DNA of 64,000 nt, from positions 1 through 64,000 of the forward strand of contig JAQQSB010001781.1 in NCBI GenBank assembly GCA_029721515.1, read 5' to 3'. The stretch's first letter is position 1. Each line of letters begins with the position of its first letter. Below the pieces are notes generated by a model. That model had not been told where the DNA came from. It made no database searches and saw nothing but the letters and a program-made list of their open reading frames with translations. The stretch is from Synanceia verrucosa (taxonomy: Eukaryota > Chordata > Actinopteri > Perciformes > Synanceiidae). This document shows, piece after piece, positions 56,082 through 64,000 of this stretch. Both the position numbers and the translations under genes were made by a program.

Positions 56082-59000
56082 CTGGAGGTAGGGATGCTCT
56101 CGTGAAAGCCTTTACCAAACATAATTTGTATGAAAATGTGACAACTGAGCAGTGGTTGGCAGTCACACTGGATGTCTTCAAAACCAGTACCACAAGATAC
56201 AGCACCTGGTTGAAGGTCATCTGGACGGAGGACAGAAGAGGACTGCAGACAGAGGTGCTTAAAGGTAGCTTACAGACTCACTAGCATCTTATTATTGAAC
56301 CCAGCCAAAAAAAAAAAAAAAAAAGGGAAGCCCATGGCATGACCCGACCAAAGTCATTTGTATATATTTTCAGCCCGAACCCAGCCACGAATCCGGTCCG
56401 CGTCCGGACCAGCAGTTGGGCAGTTTGGAAATCAGAACGGAATAAAAACAGAGGAAAAATATAAAAATATCAAAAATTGTTGTGAAATGAACACAATGGC
56501 TAAAGAGGATGCTGAGGATTAGGACTACAGTCATAAGGGTTTTGGTCTTCAATACAGTTAAATGTTTCACCATGGTTGTTTTATCAAGCTGTTAAATGAT
56601 GTTTCTTTTTTTTCTTGCCTCATTGTAAAGATCAGGTATATCCAACAGTAGAATCTGATTAATGCCTTTTTGAAAAATGTTTTGCTTATGTGTAGGAGGA
56701 GATGTCAGTGGGAGAGAAAAGCTCAAGATGCCTGACAGAACAGATACAGGCAAGGATGATGAGGAAGAGTGTCTACGGGTGAATTTAGACCAGACCAGAC
56801 TGGCAAATGAAAAAGAAAAAGGGAAGACGCACAGGACGACACTGAACCATATAACATACATGAACCAGAATCATCCAGCTCTGTGCCTCTGGCCAGCATT
56901 GCCGTTTCTGAAAAAGGCCCAGAGTCTGACTAAAAATAATTATCCTTTCTTTTTTATGATGTTGTTTGTAGTGTGCAGTTGAACAGTGGATTGGACAATC
57001 ACAAAAATTACTTCTGTTTTTTTTGTAAACAAGCTTTATATTTGAAAACAATTTAAAGTGACTGCTGCAAATGTTTTTATTGTATGTAGAGTGCTTTATG
57101 AAACAATTTGTTACAATTTTTTGTTCGTTTGCAGAAAACCAGCAGTGCTTCCAGTACATCAACAAAAAAGAATGATGAAACACATCACATCTTCACTCAT
57201 AAGTTGCCCGATGAGCCATGTTTTTTTTTTTTTTATTTCACGCACTGATTGGACTAAACTCAGACGAAAACAACAAAAAAGACAATTCAAAACTTTGCAC
57301 TGGACTAATGTAATTGCAAAAGGGATAAGAAGTGTGCACCCATTCTGCTCTTTTGCATTCAAGCAGCACAGTGTCAAAACAATAGGATCTAAGAAAAAAT
57401 GCCCTGTGTTTACCTGCTCTGGAACATGCCTTTTCAAGGGGTGTGGTGTCCAGGTGGACGTCAAAGTGGAGAGTGAATCCTCACTCAAGGCTCAAGTCTT
57501 TTTCAAGGGGGAAATGGTGCGGCACAGATCGGACACGCTCAAGAGAAGGCCAATTAGAGCAGATGACAGAAAGAAAACTGCTGAGAAACTAAGCTCAAAC
57601 CTTCCAAGGCGCCTTCATCTAGAGAGCTTAATGAAGTTGGAGGAGGATGTTTTTACATCTGGATGCAGGGATGAGGTGCCAACCCCAGGAGTTTTGAAAA
57701 CCATCAGCTGTTCTGAAAGGAAAAAAAAGAGGCTGCACAGCAACGAGATGATCAGCATGCAACTGATGTCCGAACAGGAAAAAAACACAGAGGACAAGTT
57801 GATACAAAGAATTATTCTTCAGCCAAAAGGAATGATGCTCTGGTCCAAGAAGACAATCCATCTCTTCCATCAATGGTCAAAAAGTGACATAGTATATTTG
57901 GACGCAACAGGCAGTGTAGTAAAAAAGGCCAAAGGAGAGAGTTCACCACTTTACATCTATGAACTTGTAGTAAGGCATCCCCTGAAAGGCTGCTCCCCAG
58001 TGCCTGTAGCTACATTTGTGACCGCAGAACATACAACAGCATCACTATCATACTTTTTAGGGTCCTTCATGACAGACTGTGTAAAATTTCATGGGACAAA
58101 ATTTGGAAAAAGACCTGTGATGTACATATGTGCTGGCTCAGCAGTTTTAATGCAGTCCATTGCACAAAACTTGTGTGGCCTGAGTCTCACAGAGCTCCTT
58201 ACAGAGTACTACTACATCGTGACAGGAAAGGAAAGAATAATGCAACTGATCTTCCTATACTACATCGGTGCTTGAGTCATCTCATGAAAAATGCCAAGGA
58301 CCTCTGCAAAAAACAGTTAGTGATGCCTTCTACTTCATATGATTTCATTTTAATTATTACCATTATGGTGCAGTATTGGCAATATTGATATTTATTCATA
58401 AAAATCTTTCCAGTGCTGGAAAACACTATCTCCTCTGCATGCATGTGCTCGGGCTGATGACTCAGGCTACAACGCTGAAACAACTTGATGAAGTTGTAGT
58501 GAGTGCTACAGTGGTGTTCTCCAGTGCAGCAAGTGATGAAAATGTTCAAGCTCTTCTCACCGCAACTGCACAGCCAGTCATCAGTGACATTGACGTAACA
58601 GAGGAAGACTATGTGGTAAATTATCCTGGTGGGAATTTAAAATGTAAAATTAGTTCATTTAGTTTTTCCGTGTTGAATTGTAGATCATTTAGGTCTTTCA
58701 TAGATGTTGATTGGACTATTTGTTGTTTGGGTTAGGGTGAAATATTGATGCATTGGCATTGCAAGCCATGCAGTCAATGTATACACAATTGCATGGAACA
58801 CAGAAATATGACGTTCTAAGGAACAAATTATGCTGTCTCCAAATACCACAATACATGAACAAATGAGACGTGTGACATGAATATAACTGTGTCTCTCACA
58901 GGTTGAATCGAGCCCAACACCATTTGATGACCATTTTAAGGAAGTCATCCAGCAGGCACCACTGGACACACAGGGAGAGCCAAATGAGTACTACTGTTCC

Positions 59001-59215
59001 ACCTTTATCCCCAAGCTTCTGAAGTACTTTCTGCCTCAGTCAGTTCTGTGGTCAGGACTTTTGCTTGGTAAGTCAGGTGCCTCCCCTATATGTATGCATC
59101 ATTTTTAAGATTGTTTTTCAAATAATTAATATGAATATAATATTGCAGGAGACCGTGGACGGCATGGGACAGGTCCTGTTTATAAGATGCTCTCAAAAAA
59201 ATACAAATTTACATT
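56082..59215 (+). pseudogene. Multi-exon DDE/RNase H-like transposase gene, truncated
   Basis: Predicted exons: about 56082-56267 (ENVTTEQWLAVTLDVF), 56696 to about 56940 (acidic linker, shifted frame), 57135-57219, 57264 to about 58314, 58414-58615, 58902-59067 and 59149-59215, most with AG/GT borders. The main exon has a Cys-rich motif (CPVFTCSGTCLFKGCG), a basic/polar middle and IVYLDATGSVV, likely the first catalytic Asp of an RNase H-type fold, then LYIYELVVRHPLKGCSPVPV, MYICAGSAVLMQ and HRCLSHLMKNAKDLC. A one-base deletion near 58235 shifts the frame before HRCLSHLM. The last exon begins GDRGRHGTGPVYKMLSKKY and is cut off at about 59207 by the duplicated 1.1-kb segment. I recognise it as a multicopy teleost protein type; transposase identity (MULE-like?) is an inference from the DATG context. 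Confidence 0.55.
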
Positions 59216-60307
59216 GTAGTTCGTAATTGAAAAGGTCAGTGACTCCTTATTATTTTCTCAAATAGTAAATTTCACACAACATGAATGTAAAGTAGCTGCA
59301 ATCAACAATGTACAGAGAAAACGTTATGCTTCATTTAATTCAAGCACAATCTGTTTTTGGCTTGTTTCCTCTACACATCAATGGAAAAACAACACCCTTT
59401 CCACCGTTTGAAAATCTCACTAAGCAGACACAACACCCCCAAAAATGTTCACATATCAGCAAATGTTAGAAATCCACGAGTGATTAACAGTCAAACCAGT
59501 ATTAGCCATGTTCCCCAGCAGGTGTGTGGCATATGGTAATATTTACCTGTGCTAGTGCAGCTTAGCTTCTAGCTAACAGCTAAAGCTCCTAGTGAAAAAG
59601 TGAGACAGGCAATCGAAGCAAGGTGACCTTTTACCAGCAGCCTTTTTGACAAATCATTGCAGGGAGGAGACACTGCATGTTAAAAAAAAAAAAAAAACTA
59701 AATGAAATGGTACCATTATTATTGTTTTTTTAAATAATGAGGCTACATCAGTGTCGACCTTGAGATAAAATGACAAAATGGCTGCCGGTAAAAGTGCAGA
59801 TGGAGTTAAGCTATGAGGTTGCTAGCTAGCTAACTGTGAGGATTAGCTGGTCTTTAGCCAAAAGTTGTTTGCTCTTAATAACATGATAGATTTGCTTTTT
59901 ATTTTCCAGCTTCACACTGAGTGAAAGAGTGAACAAGACAACAGTTCTTACATAGTATGAGAAAAAATGCTCAGACTCTGACTAAGCTAGCTAACGTTAG
60001 CATTGGTGACCGTAGAAGCATTGCTAACATTAGCTCACAAAGTAGGAACAGAAATGCTGATTTGAGGCTCTAGCATGTATTGTGTGAAGTACACCAGTTA
60101 CCACAACATTTCTATATTGACTTAAACCACTGAACCTGTAGGTTTTCAATCCATTTTTACAAGTTAATTAGTGTTAAGAGTTAGCTGTTCAGAGAGACAA
60201 GCACTCACCGCAGAGACTCGGAGCAGAAGTGGCGTGATTGTGACGTGGTCATAGACTGTAAAAAGAATGGATGTAGCACCCATGGACGTCACCCATTGGT
60301 TTGGGGG
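59207..60307. repeat. Duplicated 1.1-kb segment, copy B
   Basis: Same orientation and about 97% like 26064-27176 by eye; small indels only (for example an A-run at 59682-59697). The left edge interrupts the transposase-like gene, and the right edge is cut by the Gypsy LTR at 60308. Confidence 0.92.
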
Positions 60308-60586
60308 TGTTACGTGTGAGCTAAGGCCTGGACCCCGGATGCAGAGACTGAGGCAGCAAAGATAACTTAAAGTGTTTATTCTCCCCACAGAGTACAAAAA
60401 GTTAACAAAAGGCGAGGGCAAGAGCAGGCGATGGACGAGTGGCTGGCGTTGCTGGAGTAGCAGAGCAGGAGACAGGTCCGACGTTCGAGTGGCAACATAA
60501 ACAGGCTGCTGAGATGGGGTAATCTGGCACAGGAGTGGAGACTGGGCCGGGCTTAAATAGCAGGATGAATGAGTGGAAACCCAACA
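60308..60586 (-). repeat. Gypsy 3' LTR
   Basis: 279 bp with TG...CA ends (tgttacgtgtgagctaagg to gtggaaacccaaca on the plus strand). On the element strand it is preceded by TTGAGGGGGTAA, a polypurine tract. Since the 5' LTR is outside the window, the ends rest on these signals. Confidence 0.8.
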
Positions 60587-60598
60587 TTACCCCCTCAA
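60587..60598 (-). promoter_or_regulatory. Gypsy polypurine tract
   Basis: ttgagggggtaa on the element strand, immediately upstream of the LTR start TGTTGGG. Confidence 0.75.
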
Positions 60599-60652
60599 CG
60601 GACGCCACCTGGCGGCCCACCAGGCTTGTCTGGAAAGTCCCGATAAAAGTCA

Positions 60653-63600
60653 TTAATGAGGCCCGGGTCCAAAATCAACGAGCACGGAAACCCAAGATCG
60701 TTCCTCTGGGCCATAACCCTCCCAGTCCACCAAGAACTGATATCCCCGGCCCTCGTCTGGGCGGACGTCCAGCAGCCCGGACAGTGAAGGCAGGGTGGTG
60801 GAGTCAATAAGCCGGGGGGGTGGAGGGGGTTCGGCCAGAGGGCACAGAGCACTGGTGGACACAGGTTTCAACAGTGAAACATGAAAAGCTGGGTGAACAT
60901 GCAATGCAGCGGGCAACTTGAGTTTCATCACACTGGGATTGATTACTTTTCAATTTCAAAAGTGACCAATGTACCTAGGGGCTAGTTTCCTGCTCTCTGT
61001 CTGCAGAGGGAGGTCGCGTGAAGAGAGCCAAACCCTTTGTCCAGGCTGATAGTGGGGAGCAGGAGAGCGACGTTGGTCTGCCAACCGCTTGTTGCGGGCA
61101 GCCGTCCGTGTGAGAGCCTCTCTAGCTTCACGCCAGACCCGACGAGCTCGCCGGAGGTGCTCCTGTACAGAAGGAACTGCCACTTCTGTCTCCTGGATGG
61201 GGAAGAGGGGAGGCTGGAAACCCATGGAGACCATGAAAGGGGACATACCTGTGGCAGAGCTGACCAGGGAGTTGTGGGTGTATTCCATCCAGGGTAGGTG
61301 GGTGGACCATGAGGACGGGTGTCTCGAGGTGACGCACCAAAGGGCCGACTCGAGGTCCTGGTTGGCCCGCTCCGTCTGGCCATTAGTCTGAGGATGGTAT
61401 CCCGACGAGAGGCTGGCCGACGCCCCAAGAGCCAGGCAGAAGGCTCTCCAGACCTGGGAGGAGAACTGAGGCCCCCGGTCCGAAACAATGTCCTGAGGGA
61501 TTCCATGAATTCGGAACACGTGTTGGACGAGGAGGTTGGCGGTCTCTAGAGCTGTGGGAAGTTTGAGCAGAGGTACAAAATGCACAGCTTTGGAAAAGCG
61601 ATCTACAATAGTTAGAATTACAGTGTTACCCTCAGAGGGTGGGAGTCCCGTGACAAAATCCACCGCGATGTGAGACCAGGGACGATGAGGGATAGGTCAG
61701 GGCTGTAGGAGACCAGCAGGAGTCCGGTGGGAGGATTTGCTGCGAGCACAGACGGAGCAGGCAGAGACAAACTCCTTGGTGTCAGCGTAATTGTCGGCCA
61801 CCAAAAGCTGTGCTGTAGCATGGTGAGGGTTCGATGGGAAGCCGGGATGACAGGCGATTTTGGAGGCATGTCCCCACTCGAGCACAGGAGTCCTGGCGGA
61901 GGGTGGAGCAAGATATCCGGTTGGGAGGACAGCTTTTCGGGAATGGGTTGGTCTCGTTGAGCCTCCTGCACCACTTGCTCAATCTCCCACCTGGCCGCCC
62001 CCACCACACAGGAGGATGGGAGTATGGTCTCCACAGGTGAGTCTTCCACTGGCGGGGTAAACTGTCGAGACAAGGCGTCGGGCTTGATGTTCCTGGACCC
62101 AGGACGGTAGGTGAGGGTGAACTGGAAACGGCCCAGAAACAAAGCCCACCGAGCCTGCCGGGAGTTTAGTCGTCGTGCCGACCGTAGATAAGAGAGGTTC
62201 TTGTGGTCGGTCCAAACCACAAAAGGGTGTGTGGAACCCTCCAGCCAATGCCTCCACTCCTAGAGAGCTAGAACCACCGCCAGAAGCTCCCTGTTACCTA
62301 CATCGTAGTTCCTCTCTGTAGGTGTTAGCCGACGAGAGAAGAAGGCACAGGGGTGCATTTTGTGGTCTACCGGGGAACACTGAGAGAGTACGGCTCCAAC
62401 ACCGGTGTCTGAGGCATCAACCTCCACCACGAACTGAAGTGAGGGATCTGGGTGGGAGAGCACAGGTGCAGAGGAAAACAGACACTTTAAATGGTTGAAT
62501 GCGGCGTCCGCTGCCTGAGACCACACAAAAGGGAGTTTGCAGGAGGTGAGCTGAGTGAGCGGGCGCTGCTACTTGACTGTAGTTCTGAATGAACCTCCTA
62601 TAAAAATTTGCAAAACCCAAAAATCTCTGGAGGTGTTTTTCGGGTGGAAGGACAGGCCACTCACTCACAGCTTGAACCTTGGCAGGGTCCGCCTTTAACT
62701 GCCCTTTTTCCACCACAAACCCAAAAAACTGACGGAGGGGACATGAAACTCACATTTTTCAGCTTTTACAAAGAGTCTGTTCTCTAACAGTCTTTTTAGC
62801 ACCAGTCTGACATGTTGAATGTGTTCATCTAAATCTCTGGAAAAGATCAAAATATCATCTAAATACACAAACACAAATCTGTTGAGCATGTCTCTTAACA
62901 CATCATTGATTAGAGCCTGAAAGACGGCCGGGGCATTGGTTAGGCCAAAAGGCATTACTAGGTACTCAAAATGTCCGAGGGGGGTGTTGAAAGCCGTTTT
63001 CCACTCATCTCCTTCCTTGATTCTGATGAGGTGGTAGGCATTACGGAGGTCTAACTTGGAAAAAATGGTAGACTGATGCAGAGGACCAAAAGCGGAATCT
63101 ATCAGTGGAAGAGGGTACTTATTTTTTACGGTGATATCATTTAAGCCTCGGAAGTCAATGCAGGGATGCAGAGTTTTATCTTTCTTTTCCACAAAGAAAA
63201 AACCAGCACCCACAGGGGAAGAGGATGGGCGGATAAGCCCGCCCGCTAGAGAGTCAGTGAGGTACTGCTCCATGGACTCCTTTTCAGGCTTGGACAGATT
63301 GTATAGTTTTGGGTGGGAAGAGGGCATCCGGAAGCAGCTTGATGGCGCAGTCATAGGGTCGATGTGGGGGAAGAGAGAGGGCACTGTCCTTATTAAAAAC
63401 CTCCTGGAGATCATGGTAAACAGAGGGAATGGTGGACAAGTCAACAGATCTCTGCGGCTCAGGTGGCGAGGGGGGACTAGGAGGACTAGCTGAATGGAGG
63501 CAATGTGAATGACAGAAAGTACTCCAATTGGTGATGACAGATGCAGACCAGTCAATATGGGGGTTATGCAACTTGAGCCAAGGGAGACCCAGAACCAAAG

Positions 63601-64000
63601 GTGACGTGGGAGAGGGAATGACCAACAATGAAATATTTTCCTGATGGTTACCTGAGAGCTGCAGGGTCATGGGAGCAGTACGGCGGGTGACACGAGCAAG
63701 TAACTGACCATTCAAAGCGAGCACGTTTCTAGGCTCAGGTAGTCTCTGTGGGAAGATTTGCTTGGATACACAGTTCAGAGTCAATAAAGTTGTCATCTGC
63801 CCCACTATCCACCAGTACTTGCAATGGTAACGTATTGTGTGGAAATCTGAGCATACCTTGCAGTTGAATACGGGCGGAGGGTGTAGGAGAGGAGATGGTG
63901 TGGCTCATCAGCGCCCCCCCGGTAGCTGACGAGCCTGCTCTTTTGGCAGTTGTGGACAGAAGGCAAGGAAGTGGCCAGGCTGACCACAGTAGATGCAGAG
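60653..64000 (-). pseudogene. Gypsy gag-pol with several frameshifts
   Basis: From the right: zinc knuckle CIYCGQPGHFLAFC (64000-63955); aspartic protease LVDSGADDNFID (about 63825-63785); RT with FFFVEKKDKTLHPCIDFRGL, LVMPFGLTNAPAVFQALIND and YLDD (VFVYLDDILIFSRD, about 62850); RNase H with FVVEVDASDTGVGAVLSQ (62526-62260) and VWTDHKNLSYLRSARRLN (62220 on); integrase core with MDFVTGLPPSEGN, VSDRGPQFSS and GYHPQTNGQTERAN (61663-60956); and a C-terminal chromodomain-like FLVDWEGYGPEERSWV (60931-60653). At least six frame changes or stops separate these blocks. The chromodomain marks a chromovirus-type lineage. No env. Confidence 0.88.

Larger units (their letters stand above)
60308..64000 (-). 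mobile_element. Ty3/Gypsy chromovirus-like retrotransposon, 3' part
   Basis: 3' LTR at 60308-60586 with polypurine tract and, reading leftwards from the window end, gag zinc knuckle, protease, RT, RNase H, integrase and chromodomain, the Ty3/Gypsy order. The 5' LTR and most of gag lie beyond 64000. It is inserted into copy B of the 1.1-kb segment. Confidence 0.92.

Overview
This is a repeat-dense piece of a teleost fish genome, probably a percomorph. That rests on the mix of families present: a tRNA-headed SINE, R4/Rex6-like, Rex1-like and Rex3-like LINEs, Tc1, BEL/Pao, Ty3/Gypsy, and endogenous retroviruses (ERVs) with a gamma-type env. It also rests on vertebrate-style splice sites and the absence of any operon structure. 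There are no bacterial features, CRISPR arrays or RNA genes. Only one long open reading frame looks intact: a 558-codon coiled-coil gene at 44314-45990 (minus). Almost everything else is mobile DNA in various states of decay.

Layout. 1-6016: decayed BEL/Pao retrotransposon (minus), its LTR edge followed by a 7-copy 66-bp minisatellite (6022-6487). 7892-8202: last exon of a teleost membrane-protein-like gene, broken by a frameshift. 9448-19589: complete but frame-broken endogenous retrovirus (minus) with two nearly identical LTRs. 19590-21338: 3' fragment of a related ERV (plus). 21339-25012: multi-exon gene (minus) encoding an SGNH-hydrolase domain and a C-terminal cysteine-peptidase-like domain. 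26064-27176: a 1.1-kb segment repeated at 59207-60307. 27116-28745: common fish MITE-like repeat with a nested SINE. 29738-46290: three copies (X1, X2, X3) of a long dispersed repeat that carries the coiled-coil gene, interleaved with an R4-like LINE and a Rex3-like fragment. 46366-47884: Tc1 transposon with a new internal hairpin. 48535-53120: third ERV (plus), whose leader is split by a Rex1-like LINE plus SINE. 53365-55790: 16-copy 152-bp satellite. 56082-59215: multi-exon DDE-transposase-like pseudogene (plus). 60308-64000: 3' portion of a chromodomain Ty3/Gypsy element (minus), continuing past the window.

How it fits together. Two gene sets look related. The SGNH/peptidase gene lies just left of the 1.1-kb segment at 26064, and the transposase-like gene runs directly into the second copy of that segment at 59207. 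I read these as two differently deleted copies of one large, intron-bearing DNA transposon family that carries a transposase, an esterase-like SGNH protein and a herpes-tegument/OTU-like cysteine peptidase. That is the best candidate here for an under-described system. The second candidate is the coiled-coil gene carried by the X repeat, present once intact, once with a single-base deletion and once truncated.
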